Assembly: GCA_020848435.1 (NCBI GenBank)
Contig: JADLAC010000059.1
Location: 1 to 64,000 of the forward strand
Origin: Burkholderiales bacterium
Lineage (GTDB): Bacteria; Pseudomonadota; Gammaproteobacteria; Burkholderiales; WYBJ01
Reading direction: 5' to 3'
DNA: 64,000 bases
The stretch's first letter is position 1, and each line of letters begins with the position of its first letter. The translations under genes were made by a program, and so were the position numbers. Below, one piece after another: positions 10,332 through 21,561 of this stretch. A model generated the notes under the pieces. The model did not search any database, was not told where the DNA came from, and saw only the letters and a list, made by a program, of their open reading frames with translations.

Positions 10332-11750
10332 ATGAGCGCGAAAACCCTCTACGACAAGCTGTGGGAGAGCCATCTCGTCCATACGGATGCGGACGGCACC
10401 GCCCTGATCTACATCGACCGGCACATGGTGCACGAGGTGACCAGCCCGCAAGCCTACGAGGGGCTGAAGCTCGCCGGGCGCAAAGTGTGGCGCATCGACT
10501 CGGTGGTGGCGACCGCCGACCACAACACGCCCACGCGCGATTGGGACCAAGGGCTCGACGGCATGCGCGACCAGGTCTCGCGCCTGCAAGTCGAAACGCT
10601 GGATCAGAACATCAAGGCGCACGGGGCCAAGGCCTACTATCCGTTCTTGGATGCGCGCCAGGGCATCGTGCACGTCATCGGCCCCGAGCTCGGCGCCTCG
10701 CTGCCGGGCATGACCCTGGTGTGCGGCGACTCGCACACCAGCACCCACGGCGCGCTGGGCTGTCTCGCCTTCGGCATCGGTACCACCGAGGTCGAGCACG
10801 TGCTCGCTACGCAATGCCTGATCGCCAAGAAGACCAAGGCCATGCTGGTCCGGGTCGAAGGCGAAACCGGGCCGGGCGTGACGGCCAAGGATATCGTGCT
10901 CGCGGTGATCGGCAAGATCAGCAGCGCCGGCGGCGCGGGCTATTCGATCGAGTACGCGGGCGCGGCGATTCGCGCCCTGAGCATGGAAGGGCGCATGACG
11001 GTGTGCAACATGTCGATCGAAGCCGGCGCCCGCGCGGGCATGGTGGCGGTCGACGACAAGACCATCGAATACGTGCGCGGGCGCCCCTTCGCGCCCAAGG
11101 GCGCGCAGTGGGACCAGGCGGTGGCCTACTGGCGCACGCTGCGCAGCGATCCGGGAGCGCAATTCGACCGGGTGGTCGACATGGACGCGGCGGCAATCCA
11201 GCCGCAAGTCACCTGGGGAACGAATCCGCAGATGGTGGCGCCGATCGACGGCCGCGTGCCCGACCCGGCCGAGGAGCGCGATCCGATCAAGCGCGAGTGG
11301 ATGCAGCGGGCGCTGAAGTACATGGGGCTCGAGCCCAACACGCCGATCAGCGGTATCGCGGTCGACAAGGTGTTCATCGGCTCGTGCACCAATTCGCGCA
11401 TCGAGGACTTGCGCGCCGCCGCTGCGATCGCGCGCGGGCGCAAGGTGGCGCCCAACGTGAAGCTCGCGATGGTGGTTCCGGGATCGGGCCAGGTGAAGCG
11501 CCAAGCGCAGGAAGAGGGGCTCGATCGCATCTTCACGCAAGCGGGCTTCGAATGGCGCGAGCCGGGCTGCTCGATGTGCCTGGGCATGAACGAGGATCAG
11601 ATCGCCGCCGGCGAGCGCTGCGCATCGACCTCCAACCGCAATTTCGAGGGCAGGCAGGGCGCGGGCGGACGCACGCACCTGGTGAGCCCGATCATGGCCG
11701 CGGCCGCCGCGGTGACGGGGCATTTCGTCGACGTGCGCACGCTCGCCTAG
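10332..11750 (+). CDS. leuC: 3-isopropylmalate dehydratase large subunit
   Basis: With LeuD it isomerises 2- to 3-isopropylmalate in leucine synthesis. The 472-residue protein has the three cluster ligands Cys352 (GSCTNSR), Cys413 and Cys416 (GCSMCLGMN) for a [4Fe-4S] cluster, and the [10 protein letters not shown] signature at 131-140. It starts at ATG 10332 after an AT-richer patch (10289-10303) that may hold a promoter. The order leuC-leuD-leuB-asd follows directly; no entericidin-type small gene is present in the 40 bp between leuC and leuD. Confidence 0.97.
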   Translation: MSAKTLYDKLWESHLVHTDADGTALIYIDRHMVHEVTSPQAYEGLKLAGRKVWRIDSVVATADHNTPTRDWDQGLDGMRDQVSRLQVETLDQNIKAHGAKAYYPFLDARQGIVHVIGPELGASLPGMTLVCGDSHTSTHGALGCLAFGIGTTEVEHVLATQCLIAKKTKAMLVRVEGETGPGVTAKDIVLAVIGKISSAGGAGYSIEYAGAAIRALSMEGRMTVCNMSIEAGARAGMVAVDDKTIEYVRGRPFAPKGAQWDQAVAYWRTLRSDPGAQFDRVVDMDAAAIQPQVTWGTNPQMVAPIDGRVPDPAEERDPIKREWMQRALKYMGLEPNTPISGIAVDKVFIGSCTNSRIEDLRAAAAIARGRKVAPNVKLAMVVPGSGQVKRQAQEEGLDRIFTQAGFEWREPGCSMCLGMNEDQIAAGERCASTSNRNFEGRQGAGGRTHLVSPIMAAAAAVTGHFVDVRTLA

Positions 11751-11790
11751 CGCCGCGCCGGCATCCGGAACAGCACAGGATCCACAGACC

Positions 11791-12429
11791 ATGGACAAGT
11801 TTCAATCGCGCGAAGGCCTGGTCGCACCGCTCGATCGGGCGAACGTCGATACCGACGCCATCATCCCGAAGCAATTCCTGAAAGCGATCGGCCGCAGCGG
11901 CTTCGGCCCCAACCTGTTCGACGAGTGGCGCTATCTCGATCACGGCGAGCCGGGGATGGACAACGCCAAGCGTCCGCTCAATCCCGATTTCGTCCTCAAC
12001 CAGCCGCGCTATCGCGGCGCGCAGGTGCTGGTGGCGCGCGAGAATTTCGGCTGCGGCTCCTCGCGCGAGCACGCCCCCTGGGCGCTGCAGGATTACGGCT
12101 TCACCACCGTCATCGCGCCGAGCTTCGCCGACATCTTCTTCAACAATTGCTTCAAGAACGGGCTGCTCGCGATCGTGCTCGATGCCGCCACGGTGGACAA
12201 GCTCATCAAGGAAACGCAAGCGAATCCCGGCTATCGGCTGGCGATCGATCTCGAGCACCAGACCATCACCACGCCGGGGCGCGACGAGATTCGCTTCGAG
12301 ATCGACCCGTTTCGCAAGCACTGCCTGCTGAACGGGCTGGATGAAATCGGGCTGTCGCTAGAGCACGCCGACAAGATCCGCGCCTTCGAGGCGAAGCACC
12401 GCCAGGCGCAGCCCTGGCTGTTCGGTTGA
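11791..12429 (+). CDS. leuD: 3-isopropylmalate dehydratase small subunit
   Basis: The swivel-domain partner of LeuC; together they form the active dehydratase. The 212-residue protein begins [30 protein letters not shown], with the [10 protein letters not shown] and [12 protein letters not shown] signatures that contact substrate. It lies 40 bp after leuC and 21 bp before leuB, so it is clearly one operon. Confidence 0.97.
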   Translation: MDKFQSREGLVAPLDRANVDTDAIIPKQFLKAIGRSGFGPNLFDEWRYLDHGEPGMDNAKRPLNPDFVLNQPRYRGAQVLVARENFGCGSSREHAPWALQDYGFTTVIAPSFADIFFNNCFKNGLLAIVLDAATVDKLIKETQANPGYRLAIDLEHQTITTPGRDEIRFEIDPFRKHCLLNGLDEIGLSLEHADKIRAFEAKHRQAQPWLFG

Positions 12430-12450
12430 CTCGCCCGCGGCCTGTGAATC

Positions 12451-13524
12451 ATGAAGATCGCGTTGTTACCCGGTGACGGCATCGGCGCCGAGATCGTCGC
12501 CCAGGCCGTCAAGGTCCTGCGAGCGCTCGACGGCCTAGACATCGATTTGCAACAGGCCCCGGTCGGCGGCACGGCCTACGATCAAACGGGCGATCCGTTG
12601 CCGGCGGCGACGCTCGAGCTGGCGCGCAACGCCGATGCGATCCTGTTCGGTGCCGTCGGCGATTGGAAGTACGACAGCCTGCCGCGCGAAAAGCGGCCCG
12701 AACAGGCGATCCTCGGCCTGCGCCGCGAGCTCGGGCTGTTCGCCAATCTGCGCCCGGCGCTGGTGTATCCGGAGCTCGCGGGCGCATCGTCGCTGCGATC
12801 CGAGGTCGTCGCCGGGCTGGACATCCTCATCCTGCGCGAACTGACCGGCGACATCTATTTCGGCCAGCCGCGCGGCGTGCGTCGCTCGCACAGCGGCGAG
12901 CGTGAAGGCTTCGACACCATGGTCTACAGCGAGAGCGAGGTCCGGCGCGTGGCCGAGCTCGGCTTCGAGCTGGCACGCAAGCGCTCCCGCAAGCTGTGCT
13001 CGGTGGACAAGGCCAACGTGCTCGAGACCAGCCAGCTCTGGCGCGACGTCGTGAGCGAGATCGGCAAGCGCTACCCGGATGTGGCGCTGAGCCACATGTA
13101 CGTCGACAACGCCGCGATGCAGCTCGTACGCAATCCCAAGCAGTTCGACGTGATCGTGACCGGCAACATGTTCGGCGATATCCTCTCCGACGAGGCCTCC
13201 ATGCTGACCGGCTCGATTGGCATGCTGCCCTCGGCATCGCTGGATGCGCGCGGCAAGGGGTTGTACGAGCCGATCCACGGCTCGGCGCCCGATATCGCCG
13301 GCAAGGACGTCGCCAATCCGCTCGCGACCATCCTCTCGGCGGCGATGATGCTACGCTACACTTTCGACCGGCCGCAGGCCGCCGATCGCATCGAAGCCGC
13401 CATACGCCACGTGCTCAAGCAGGGCTATCGCACGCCCGACATCTACGAGGCCGAAATGCGCAAGGTCGGCACGGCCGAGATGGGCGATGCGGTGGTTGCC
13501 GCGCTGCGCGGCTCCAGCCGCTGA
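12451..13524 (+). CDS. leuB: 3-isopropylmalate dehydrogenase
   Basis: Oxidatively decarboxylates 3-isopropylmalate with NAD+ to 2-oxoisocaproate. The 357-residue protein begins [15 protein letters not shown] and carries the NAD/metal signature around [14 protein letters not shown] and the adenine-binding [15 protein letters not shown] region. Length and motifs are complete. The next gene, asd, follows after 26 bp. Confidence 0.97.
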   Translation: MKIALLPGDGIGAEIVAQAVKVLRALDGLDIDLQQAPVGGTAYDQTGDPLPAATLELARNADAILFGAVGDWKYDSLPREKRPEQAILGLRRELGLFANLRPALVYPELAGASSLRSEVVAGLDILILRELTGDIYFGQPRGVRRSHSGEREGFDTMVYSESEVRRVAELGFELARKRSRKLCSVDKANVLETSQLWRDVVSEIGKRYPDVALSHMYVDNAAMQLVRNPKQFDVIVTGNMFGDILSDEASMLTGSIGMLPSASLDARGKGLYEPIHGSAPDIAGKDVANPLATILSAAMMLRYTFDRPQAADRIEAAIRHVLKQGYRTPDIYEAEMRKVGTAEMGDAVVAALRGSSR

Positions 13525-13550
13525 CCGAGGCGGGTCCGGGAATAGCGATC

Positions 13551-14693
13551 ATGATGGACGTAGGATTCATAGGCTGGCGCGGGATGGTGGGCTCCGTGCT
13601 CATGCAGCGCATGCGCGAGACGGACGATTTCGCTGCCATCGCGCCGGTGTTCTTCAGCTCCGCCAAGCCGCTGCCGCAGCCCCCGGACATCGGCCGCGCA
13701 GTGCCGCCGATGCGCGACGCCCATGATCTGGACGCGCTCGCGCGGCTTCCGGTACTGGTGTCGTGCCAGGGCGGCGACTACACCAGCGAAGTGCACCCGA
13801 AGCTGCGCGCGCGCGGCTGGAACGGCTACTGGATCGACGCCGCATCGGCGCTGCGCATGAAGGACGACGCGGTGATCATCCTCGATCCGGTCAATCGCCC
13901 GGTGATCGACGCGGCGCTCGCGCGCGGGGTGAAAGACTACATCGGCGGCAATTGCACCGTGAGCCTGATGCTGATGGGCCTCGGCGGCCTGTTCCAGGCC
14001 GACCTGGTCGAATGGGCCACGGCCATGACCTATCAGGCGGCCTCGGGCGCGGGTGCCCAGCACATGCGCGAGCTGCTCGAGCAGATGGGCGACTTGCACC
14101 GCTCGGTCCACGGCCGTTTGAGCGACCCGGCAGCGGCCATACTCGATATCGACCAGACCGTGCATGCCGCGATGCGGCGCGCGGATTTTCCCCGCCAGCA
14201 TTTCGAGCACGCGCTGGCCGGCAGCCTGCTGCCGTGGATCGACAAGGACCTGGGGGACGGCCAGAGCCGGGAAGAGTGGAAGGCGCACGCCGAAGCCAAC
14301 AAGATCCTGGGGCGAACGAACGGCGCCGAGGTGATGCTCGACGGCATTTGCGTGCGCGTGGGGGCGATGCGCTGCCACAGCCAGGCGCTCACCATCAAGC
14401 TCAAGCGCGACCTGCCGCTGGCCGAAGTGGAAGCCATCATCGGATCGGCCAACGCATGGGTCAAAGTCGTCCCGAACGACAAGCGGGCAACGCTCGACGC
14501 CCTTACCCCGGCGGCGGTGACGGGCTCGCTGGACATCCCCGTGGGCCGGCTGCGCAAGCTGCCGATGGGCGGCGAATACCTCAGCGCGTTTACCGTCGGC
14601 GATCAGTTGTTGTGGGGGGCGGCCGAGCCGCTGCGGCGCATGCTCGGCATCCTGCGCGAGAGCGGGAATAGCGGCACAAGCAAGCTCAATTAG
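13551..14693 (+). CDS. asd: Aspartate-semialdehyde dehydrogenase
   Basis: Reduces aspartyl phosphate to aspartate semialdehyde with NADPH, feeding Lys, Met, Thr and diaminopimelate. From ATG 13551 it is 380 residues ([15 protein letters not shown]); ATG 13554 is equally possible. The catalytic cysteine is Cys135 in [10 protein letters not shown] and the NADP loop is [11 protein letters not shown]. An upstream in-frame extension into leuB is not family sequence. The link leuB-asd-fimV is typical of betaproteobacteria, and its product supplies dapB and metZ in this window. Confidence 0.96.
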   Translation: MMDVGFIGWRGMVGSVLMQRMRETDDFAAIAPVFFSSAKPLPQPPDIGRAVPPMRDAHDLDALARLPVLVSCQGGDYTSEVHPKLRARGWNGYWIDAASALRMKDDAVIILDPVNRPVIDAALARGVKDYIGGNCTVSLMLMGLGGLFQADLVEWATAMTYQAASGAGAQHMRELLEQMGDLHRSVHGRLSDPAAAILDIDQTVHAAMRRADFPRQHFEHALAGSLLPWIDKDLGDGQSREEWKAHAEANKILGRTNGAEVMLDGICVRVGAMRCHSQALTIKLKRDLPLAEVEAIIGSANAWVKVVPNDKRATLDALTPAAVTGSLDIPVGRLRKLPMGGEYLSAFTVGDQLLWGAAEPLRRMLGILRESGNSGTSKLN

Positions 14694-14954
14694 GTGTGGC
14701 CCGCAGCCGCGCTCTGGCGTAAGCTTGAATCGAAGGGAGGGGTCGGAATCTGCCGATCGAGCCTGCGGTCGTTGCGCAACGTCGAGCAGGCGGTGCGCTT
14801 GCCGGCAGGCGATCTGATGATTCTCGGGCGGCAAGTCCCACGGCTGTGGCGTTTGCGCTACAGCGCGTGTGTTTCTTTTGCTCCCGCGCGGGGCGCAGGT
14901 CGAGGGTAAGACCGGCGCTTAGCTTGCATCCGTAACTCCATGATGTTAGCTTAA

Positions 14955-17774
14955 ATGTTACCGAAAACACTCAGGGTGGCGGGCGTGGGGAACAGATCCT
15001 TGATAGCGTCGTTGGTCTCACTGGCCATGGGTCTTGCGCCAGCCGCCGGCTACGCCGCGGGCCTCGGCCGATTGACCGTGCTGTCATCCATCGGCCAGCC
15101 TCTGGTGGGCGAGATCGAGCTCCTGTCGGTGCGCAAGGACGAGCTGACCTCGCTCGCGGCGCGCATCGCACCGCCCGATGCCTACAGCAATGCCAACGTC
15201 ACGCTCAATCCGGCGCTGGTCGGCGCCCGCGTGAGCGTCGAGCGCCGGCCCAACGGCCAGCCGTACTTGCGTGTGACGTCGAACCGGCCGGTCGACGAGC
15301 CTTACGTCGACTTGTTGGTCGAGCTGACCTGGAATACCGGGCGCCTGTTGCGCGAGTACACGGCCCTGATCGATCCGCCCGGATTCGGTCCGGCGCAAAC
15401 GGCGACGCCGGTTGCCGTGCCCGAGACACGGCCGGCGCCAGCGGCGCCGGTCGCTGCGCCGCTCGCTCCTGCGCGTGCGGCCAGCCCCGTGCCGGCAGCG
15501 CCGGCCGATGCGGGGGCACGCACCTATGGTCCGGTGCAACCGGGCGATACGCTGCGCAAGATCGCAGCCGGCGTGAAGCCTGAAGGCGTGAGCCTCGACC
15601 AGGCACTGGTCGCCATCTATCGCAGCAATCCCGACGCCTTCATCAACAACAACATGAACCTGCTGCGCACGGGGCGCATCCTGCGCATTCCCGATGCGGC
15701 CGAAGCGGGGCGCGTGAGCGCGGGCGAAGCGGCCAACGAAGTGCGCGTGCAGGCGGCCGACTGGAACGCCTATCGGAGCCGCGCGGCGGCCGCCGTTCCT
15801 GAAGTGCCCGCAGGCGAGGCGCGCGCCGCCGCCGGCAAGATCACCACGCGCGTGGAGGAGCCGGCACCGACCACGCCGGCCAAGGAAGTCGTGAAGGTTT
15901 CCAAAGGCGCGCCGGGCAAGGACGCGCCGGCGGACCGGGCCTTGCAGGATCGCATCCGGGTGCTCGAAGAGGAAGCGACGGCGCGCGAAAAGACGATCAA
16001 GGACGCGAACGATCGCATCGCCTCGCTCGAGAAGACGATCAAGGACATGCAGCGCCTGATCGAAATGAAGGGCGCCGTGCTTCCGCCCGCGGCCAAGCCT
16101 GCGGCCGAAGCCCCGGAAGCCAAGCCCGAGGCGGCGAAGCCCCCCGAGGCACCCAAGCCGGCGGTCGAGCCCGCCAAACCCGAAACCGCGCCGCTCGCGC
16201 CGCCCGTAGCCGAGACTAAGCCGGAGGTGGCTCCGCCGCCGGCGGAAAAACCGCCCGTGGCCGAGGCCAAGCCCGAGCCCAAGAAGGATGTTCCGCCGCC
16301 GGCTGCGCCTCCGGCCGTCGAGCAGGCGTGGTGGGAGGATCCCACGCTGCTGGGCGGTGCCTTGGCCGCGCTCGGCATCCTGGGCGCAGGCGCCTACTTG
16401 ATGTCCCGCCGGCGCCGGCAAGAACAGGCCGCGGTCGCCGAAATCGAGCCGGTGTTCCGGGCGCCCAGCGCAGCAGCCCCGGCAGCCGCGGCGGCTGCCG
16501 TCGCGGCGGCTGTGCCCGTCCCCAGCGTCACCACGGAAATGCCGGCGGCGGCGCCGCAAGCCGCGGCCGACGATGTCGATCCGATCGCCGAGGCCGACGT
16601 CTACATCGCTTACGGCCGCGACGCGCAGGCCGAAGAAATCCTGAAAGAGGCGCTCGCCCGGGATTCGAGCCGGCAGGAGATCAAGCTCAAGCTGCTGGAG
16701 ATCTACGCCGCACGCAAGAGCAAGAACGACTTCAATGCCCTGGCCGGCGAATTGCACGACTCGACCCAGGGCCGCGGCGATGTATGGCTCAAGGCTGCCA
16801 CCATGGGCTATGCGCTCGACCCGGACAACGCTTTATACGCGGCGGGCAAGGACAGCGCGATCCTGCCGCCGGTCGGCGTGGCGACAGACGTCAATCTCGA
16901 CTTCGACCTCGACATGGTGACCGCCGCCGGCGCACCGACCACGGTCACCGATTTTCCGCTCGACGCGGGCGAGGACAATGTCAAGACGACGGTGCTCTCG
17001 CCCGAGCGCATGGAGATGTTGCGCGCCGAAGGCGCCGCCATGGCAGCGAAGCGAGCGACCGATTCGCAGTCGATCGTGCCCGACTTCGACCTGGGCAGCG
17101 ACTTGAGCGCGCCACAGACCGACGTCACCCTCGAGCCGGCCTTGGCGCGCGGTCCGATCACGGACGTCAACCTGGACCTCCCTGCCGCAGCGACCGCAAC
17201 CGACTCGAACGTCATCGACTTCGAGTTCGATCCGGGCAAGACGATCAAGGTGGAGCCGGAGGCGGCCGCGGCGTTCGCGCACGATCAGACCGTGATCATC
17301 TCGCCCGAGCACCAGCAGCAGGCGAAGGATCTCGGCGTGGAAATCGATCTCGGGGCGCTCGATGCCGCCCCACCCACGATTCCGATGGGCTCGGAACAGA
17401 TCCCGATGGCCGAGCAGACGGCCGACATCTCCTTCGACTTCCAACTCCCCGACGAACCGGCGGCGACCACGGACATCGTGCCACCCACGGATATCAAGCT
17501 CGACGTGCCGGATCTCAAACCGGCCGCAGCCATGACGATGGATTTCGCGCTCGATACCGTATCGCTCGACCTCGGCGCCGCGGACAAGAAGGAAGCCCCG
17601 GCGCCGGTTCACGACGATCACTGGTACGACGTCCAGACCAAGTTCGATCTCGCCAAGGCCTACCAGGAGATGGGCGACAAGGACGGTGCGCGCGAGATCC
17701 TGGCCGAGGTGATCAAGGAAGGCGATGCGCAGCAACAAGCCGAAGCCAACGAATTGCTGGCCAAGCTCGGCTGA
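14955..17774 (+). CDS. fimV: FimV/HubP-type polar landmark protein
   Basis: A 939-residue inner-membrane protein that in related bacteria organises cell poles, type IV pili and motility. Visible parts are a signal sequence (hydrophobic core about 14-35), the FimV N-terminal domain (about 36-140), a LysM peptidoglycan-binding module (about 192-245), a coiled coil (about 330-372), a Pro/Ala/Glu-rich linker (about 373-455), one transmembrane helix (LLGGALAALGILGAGAYLM) followed by RRRRQE, an acidic cytoplasmic region, and the conserved C-terminal FimV motif (FDLAKAYQEMGDKDGAREIL). ATG 14955 has no clear Shine-Dalgarno; a GTG 30 bases further on would also leave a signal peptide. The 261 bp after asd hold no gene that I can support. 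A strong terminator follows the stop. Confidence 0.92.
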   Translation: MLPKTLRVAGVGNRSLIASLVSLAMGLAPAAGYAAGLGRLTVLSSIGQPLVGEIELLSVRKDELTSLAARIAPPDAYSNANVTLNPALVGARVSVERRPNGQPYLRVTSNRPVDEPYVDLLVELTWNTGRLLREYTALIDPPGFGPAQTATPVAVPETRPAPAAPVAAPLAPARAASPVPAAPADAGARTYGPVQPGDTLRKIAAGVKPEGVSLDQALVAIYRSNPDAFINNNMNLLRTGRILRIPDAAEAGRVSAGEAANEVRVQAADWNAYRSRAAAAVPEVPAGEARAAAGKITTRVEEPAPTTPAKEVVKVSKGAPGKDAPADRALQDRIRVLEEEATAREKTIKDANDRIASLEKTIKDMQRLIEMKGAVLPPAAKPAAEAPEAKPEAAKPPEAPKPAVEPAKPETAPLAPPVAETKPEVAPPPAEKPPVAEAKPEPKKDVPPPAAPPAVEQAWWEDPTLLGGALAALGILGAGAYLMSRRRRQEQAAVAEIEPVFRAPSAAAPAAAAAAVAAAVPVPSVTTEMPAAAPQAAADDVDPIAEADVYIAYGRDAQAEEILKEALARDSSRQEIKLKLLEIYAARKSKNDFNALAGELHDSTQGRGDVWLKAATMGYALDPDNALYAAGKDSAILPPVGVATDVNLDFDLDMVTAAGAPTTVTDFPLDAGEDNVKTTVLSPERMEMLRAEGAAMAAKRATDSQSIVPDFDLGSDLSAPQTDVTLEPALARGPITDVNLDLPAAATATDSNVIDFEFDPGKTIKVEPEAAAAFAHDQTVIISPEHQQQAKDLGVEIDLGALDAAPPTIPMGSEQIPMAEQTADISFDFQLPDEPAATTDIVPPTDIKLDVPDLKPAAAMTMDFALDTVSLDLGAADKKEAPAPVHDDHWYDVQTKFDLAKAYQEMGDKDGAREILAEVIKEGDAQQQAEANELLAKLG

Positions 17775-17811
17775 CGGGCGCCACCCTCCGGCACCAGCGC
17801 GCGGCTCCCGC

Positions 17812-17836
17812 AAAAGCCCCCGGTTCGGGGGCTTTT
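17812..17836 (+). terminator. Intrinsic terminator after fimV
   Basis: A perfect 11-bp stem (AAAAGCCCCCG / CGGGGGCTTTT) with a GTT loop, ending in TTTT, starts 37 bases after the fimV stop. The stem's A-run and T-run make it potentially bidirectional. It separates the leu-asd-fimV transcript from truA-trp. Confidence 0.85.
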
Positions 17837-17984
17837 CGCTTCCTGAGCTAAGCTGTCGAGCCGCCCGTGGCGTGCGCGCCTGGGCCGGCGGGGGATGCCT
17901 GTCGGCGCGCGCTTCGAGGTATTCCACGAAACAACCCCGACGGCTCGCGCGCCTGGGCTGGCGCGCATCGACCCTGAACCTGGC

Positions 17985-18794
17985 ATGAGAATAGCGCTGG
18001 GCGTGGAGTACGACGGCCGCGCATTCTGCGGCTGGCAAAGCCAGGCGAGCGGGTGCGGCGTGCAGGATGCCCTCGAGCGCGCGCTCGGGTCCATCTGCGG
18101 CCACCGGCTGCGGGTCGCGGGTGCCGGCCGCACCGACAGCGGGGTCCATGCCAGCGCGCAAGTCGCTCATTTCGAGACGACGGCAAGCCGGCCGCTGAGC
18201 GCATGGGTGCGAGGCGCCAACACGGCCTTGCCGCGCGGCGCGGCGATTCTGTGGGCGCAGCCGGTGGCCTCCGACTTCCACGCGCGCTTCTCGGCGACGG
18301 GCCGCGGTTACACGTATGTGTTGTTGAATCGACCCACGCGTCCCGGACTGCTTGCCGGGCGGGTCGGGTGGTTTCACCGCCCGCTCGATCTCGAGCGCAT
18401 GCGCGCGGGAGCGGCGCTGCTGCTGGGGACGCACGATTTCAGCGCGTTTCGCTGCGCCGAATGCCAGGCCGATTCGCCCGTGCGCGAGCTGCGCCGGCTC
18501 GACATCGAGCGCCACGGCGAGCTGCTGCTGTTTCGCTTCGCGGCGAACGCATTCTTGCAGCGCATGGTCCGAAACATCGTGGGTAGCCTGGTCTACGTCG
18601 GCAAGGGCAAGCAGCCGCCGAGCTGGATCGGCGCGGTACTCGCGAGCCGCGAGCGCTCGCTGGCCGCGCCTACGTTCGCACCGGACGGCCTGTACCTGTC
18701 GGCCGTGGAGTACGATAGCCTATGGAAGCTGCCCTCGTCTGGGAGCGCCGATTGGGGTGCGCTACTCGCTCATGCTGACGCGCCGAGAGCCTGA
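17985..18794 (+). CDS. truA: tRNA pseudouridine(38-40) synthase
   Basis: Isomerises uridines 38-40 in the anticodon arm of many tRNAs. ATG 17985 (MRIALGVEYDGRAFCGW) gives 269 residues. The catalytic aspartate is Asp51 in AGRTDSGVHA. The frame stays open 30 codons upstream, but the family begins at this methionine. truA between fimV and trpF is the expected betaproteobacterial neighbourhood. Confidence 0.95.
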   Translation: MRIALGVEYDGRAFCGWQSQASGCGVQDALERALGSICGHRLRVAGAGRTDSGVHASAQVAHFETTASRPLSAWVRGANTALPRGAAILWAQPVASDFHARFSATGRGYTYVLLNRPTRPGLLAGRVGWFHRPLDLERMRAGAALLLGTHDFSAFRCAECQADSPVRELRRLDIERHGELLLFRFAANAFLQRMVRNIVGSLVYVGKGKQPPSWIGAVLASRERSLAAPTFAPDGLYLSAVEYDSLWKLPSSGSADWGALLAHADAPRA

Positions 18795-18869
18795 CCCGCG
18801 CACGCCCATCGCCGCAGGCCGGGTCGCGGCTGCTCGCGGCATGGCCGCGCTTTCGTGCAAGGGAGCCTG

Positions 18870-19502
18870 GTGAGCGCCAAGCGCACGCGCGTGAAAATTT
18901 GCGGCATCACGCGCGCCGAGGATGCGCGTGCCGCGTGCGCTGCCGGCGCCGATGCGCTCGGCTTCGTGTTCTATGCACCGAGCCCGCGCAACGTCGAGCC
19001 CGAGCGGGTTCGCGACATCATGCGCGCGCTGCCGCCTTTCGTCGCGACGGTGGGCTTGTTCGTCGACCCCGAGCCCGAATTCGTGCGCCGCACGCTCGCG
19101 ATCGCGCCGCTCGACCTGCTTCAATTCCACGGCAACGAGGCGCCGGGGGCGTGTGTCGCGTACGGCCGGCCTTACATCAAGGCGATCCAGGTCCGGCCCG
19201 AGGTTGATTTGCTAGAATGCGCGCATCGATACGAGCACGCCCGCGGCCTGCTTCTGGACGCCTTCGTGAGCGGTATGCAGGGGGGCACCGGAACGCGCTT
19301 CGACTGGCGCCTGATCCCCACGCATCTTCCCCTGCCGATCGTCCTGTCGGGCGGGCTCGACCCGGACAACGTGCGCGAGGCCGTGCGCCGGGTGCGGCCC
19401 TGGGCGGTTGACGTCTCCAGCGGCGTGGAAGCGGCCAAGGGCGTGAAGGATCCGCGGCGGATCCTCGACTTCATTGCAGGAGTGCGCGATGCGGATGCAT
19501 GA
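18870..19502 (+). CDS. trpF: Phosphoribosylanthranilate isomerase
   Basis: Third step of tryptophan synthesis, an Amadori rearrangement of phosphoribosylanthranilate. GTG 18870 gives [14 protein letters not shown] and 210 residues; GGGAG at 18861-18865 lies just upstream (spacing is short). An earlier GTG at 18855 is possible. Signatures are KICGIT with the catalytic Cys, the LFVDP and LQFHG strands, and the C-terminal SGGLDPDNV phosphate-binding segment with Asp in VDVSSGVE. It overlaps trpB by 14 nt, so translation is coupled. Confidence 0.95.
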   Translation: MSAKRTRVKICGITRAEDARAACAAGADALGFVFYAPSPRNVEPERVRDIMRALPPFVATVGLFVDPEPEFVRRTLAIAPLDLLQFHGNEAPGACVAYGRPYIKAIQVRPEVDLLECAHRYEHARGLLLDAFVSGMQGGTGTRFDWRLIPTHLPLPIVLSGGLDPDNVREAVRRVRPWAVDVSSGVEAAKGVKDPRRILDFIAGVRDADA

Positions 19503-20688
19503 GCTTCCCGACGAGAAGGGACACTTTGGCCGCTACGGCGGGGTGTTCGTGGCCGAAACGCTCATGGCGGCGCTGGAGGAACTGAGGGATGCGTATTTTC
19601 GCTGCGCCGCCGATCCTGCCTTCCAGGCCGAGTTCGAGCACGATCTCGAGCACTACGTCGGACGCCCCAGCCCGATCTATCATGCGGCCCGCTGGTCGCG
19701 GCACCATGGCGGCGCCCAACTCTATCTCAAGCGCGAGGACTTGAACCACACCGGCGCGCACAAGATCAACAACGTGCTCGGCCAGGCGCTGCTCGCGCGG
19801 CGCATGGGCAAGGCGCGGGTCATCGCCGAGACCGGCGCCGGCATGCACGGCGTCGCGGCCGCGACGGTGGCTGCGCGCTTCGGGCTCGAATGCGCGGTCT
19901 ATATGGGCTCCGTGGATGTGCAGCGCCAGGCGGCCAACGTCGCGCGCATGAAGATGCTCGGGGCGAGCGTGATTCCGGTGGAAGCGGGCTCCAAGACCTT
20001 GAAGGACGCGCTCAACGAAGCGATGCGCGACTGGGTCACCAACGTCGATTCGACCTTCTACATCATCGGCACGGTCGCGGGCCCGCACCCTTATCCGATG
20101 ATGGTGCGCGATTTCCAGGCGGTCATCGGCCGCGAGTGCCGCAGCCAGATGCAGGCGCTCGCCGGGTGCCAGCCCGATGCGGTGATCGCTTGCGTCGGCG
20201 GCGGTTCCAACGCCATGGGCATATTCCATGCGTATATTCCGGACGCCGCGGTGCGGCTGATCGGGGTGGAAGCCGCCGGCGAGGGTTTGCACACCGGCAG
20301 GCACGCGGCAACCCTGTGCGCCGGATCGCCGGGGGTCTTGCACGGCAACCGCACCTACCTGCTGCAAGACGAGAACGGCCAGATCCTCGATACGCACTCG
20401 ATCTCGGCCGGCCTCGATTACCCGGGCGTCGGGCCCGAGCATGCGTGGCTGCGCGACAGCGGCCGTGCCGAGTACGTCAGCGCGAGCGACGACGAAGCGC
20501 TCGCCGCCTTCCACGCCTTGTGCCGGCTGGAGGGGATCATCCCGGCGCTCGAATCGAGCCACGCCCTCGCGCACGCGGCCAAGCTCGCACCGACCCTGCC
20601 CAAGGAGGCAATCCTGCTGGTGAACCTCTCCGGGCGCGGCGACAAGGACATGCACACCGTGGCGGCACGCGCTGGCATCACGCTGTAG
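19489..20688 (+). CDS. trpB: Tryptophan synthase beta chain
   Basis: Condenses indole with serine using PLP. ATG 19489 ([18 protein letters not shown]) has AGGAG at 19478-19482, 6 nt upstream, and gives 399 residues. The PLP lysine is in [10 protein letters not shown], with the catalytic Glu in [17 protein letters not shown] for the phosphate and [10 protein letters not shown] near the pyridine nitrogen. The carboxylate-binding loop reads GAGMHG, where E. coli and Salmonella TrpB have GAGQHG; the other loop residues are intact. It is co-transcribed with trpF and trpA. Confidence 0.97.
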   Translation: MRMHELPDEKGHFGRYGGVFVAETLMAALEELRDAYFRCAADPAFQAEFEHDLEHYVGRPSPIYHAARWSRHHGGAQLYLKREDLNHTGAHKINNVLGQALLARRMGKARVIAETGAGMHGVAAATVAARFGLECAVYMGSVDVQRQAANVARMKMLGASVIPVEAGSKTLKDALNEAMRDWVTNVDSTFYIIGTVAGPHPYPMMVRDFQAVIGRECRSQMQALAGCQPDAVIACVGGGSNAMGIFHAYIPDAAVRLIGVEAAGEGLHTGRHAATLCAGSPGVLHGNRTYLLQDENGQILDTHSISAGLDYPGVGPEHAWLRDSGRAEYVSASDDEALAAFHALCRLEGIIPALESSHALAHAAKLAPTLPKEAILLVNLSGRGDKDMHTVAARAGITL

Positions 20689-20726
20689 CGCCTTTGAGCA
20701 GATACTTTTCGACGGAATCCTTCGCC

Positions 20727-21524
20727 GTGTCCAGAATCGCCGCGACCTTCCAGCACCTGCGCCAGGCGGGGCGCAAAGCGCTCGTTCCCTATTTCACCGC
20801 GGGCGACCCCGACCTGGCTTCGATCGTGCCCATCATGCACGCGCTCGCCCGCGCGGGCGCCGACGTGATCGAGCTCGGCGTGCCGTTCTCCGATCCGATG
20901 GCGGACGGGCCCACCATTCAGCGCGCCTCCGAACGCGCGCTTGCCAAGGGCGCCTCGCTCGCGCGCATCCTCGACGAGGTGGCGGGCTTTCGTCGCGCCG
21001 ACGCTGCGACCCCGGTCGTGCTGATGGGATACGCGAATCCGATCGAAGCGATGGGGGTCGCACGTTTCGCCGAGCGCGCGGGCGCGAGCGGCGTCGACGG
21101 CGTGCTGGTGGTCGACTATCCGCCCGAGGAAGCGCGCGAGCTGGCCGAAGCCGCCGCCGGCCAGGGCATCGACATGATCTTCCTGGTCGCGCCGACCACG
21201 ACCGAGGCGCGCATGCGCGAGATCGCCGCGGTCGCGCGCGGCTACGTCTACTATGTATCGCTGACCGGCGTGACCGGCGCGCGGCACCTGGATCTCGCCG
21301 CAGTGCAGGCGAAGCTCGCCCGCCTGCGGCAGTTGACGGTGTTGCCGATCGGCGTCGGCTTCGGCATTCGCGACGGGGAAACGGCGCGCGCCGTCGCCGC
21401 CTTCGCCGACGCGGTGGTGATCGGCAGCGCGCTGGTGGAGACCATCGAGGCGGCCGCTGCCGCGCACGCGCCCGAACGGGCGGGCGAATTCGTCGGCGCG
21501 ATTCGGCGCGCGCTGGATCGATGA
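20727..21524 (+). CDS. trpA: Tryptophan synthase alpha chain
   Basis: Cleaves indole-3-glycerol phosphate and channels indole to TrpB. From GTG 20727 ([28 protein letters not shown]) it is 265 residues. The catalytic pair is Glu in [16 protein letters not shown] and Asp in [11 protein letters not shown]. It lies 38 bp downstream of trpB and 37 bp before accD. The frame is open far upstream inside trpB, but only residues from the GTG onwards match the family. Confidence 0.96.
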   Translation: MSRIAATFQHLRQAGRKALVPYFTAGDPDLASIVPIMHALARAGADVIELGVPFSDPMADGPTIQRASERALAKGASLARILDEVAGFRRADAATPVVLMGYANPIEAMGVARFAERAGASGVDGVLVVDYPPEEARELAEAAAGQGIDMIFLVAPTTTEARMREIAAVARGYVYYVSLTGVTGARHLDLAAVQAKLARLRQLTVLPIGVGFGIRDGETARAVAAFADAVVIGSALVETIEAAAAAHAPERAGEFVGAIRRALDR

Positions 21525-21561
21525 CCTCGGCCCGCACGCAAGCGCGCGGCTGTACGCGCCG

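Noticed and set aside
14924-14952. TTGCAT / TAGCTT as a fimV promoter
   Set aside because: Only 3 of 6 matches in the -10 and the start would fall inside the coding region, so I did not annotate it.
16060-16330. Low-complexity Pro/Ala/Lys repeat within fimV
   Set aside because: A normal proline-rich linker of FimV-type proteins, not a separate repeat element.
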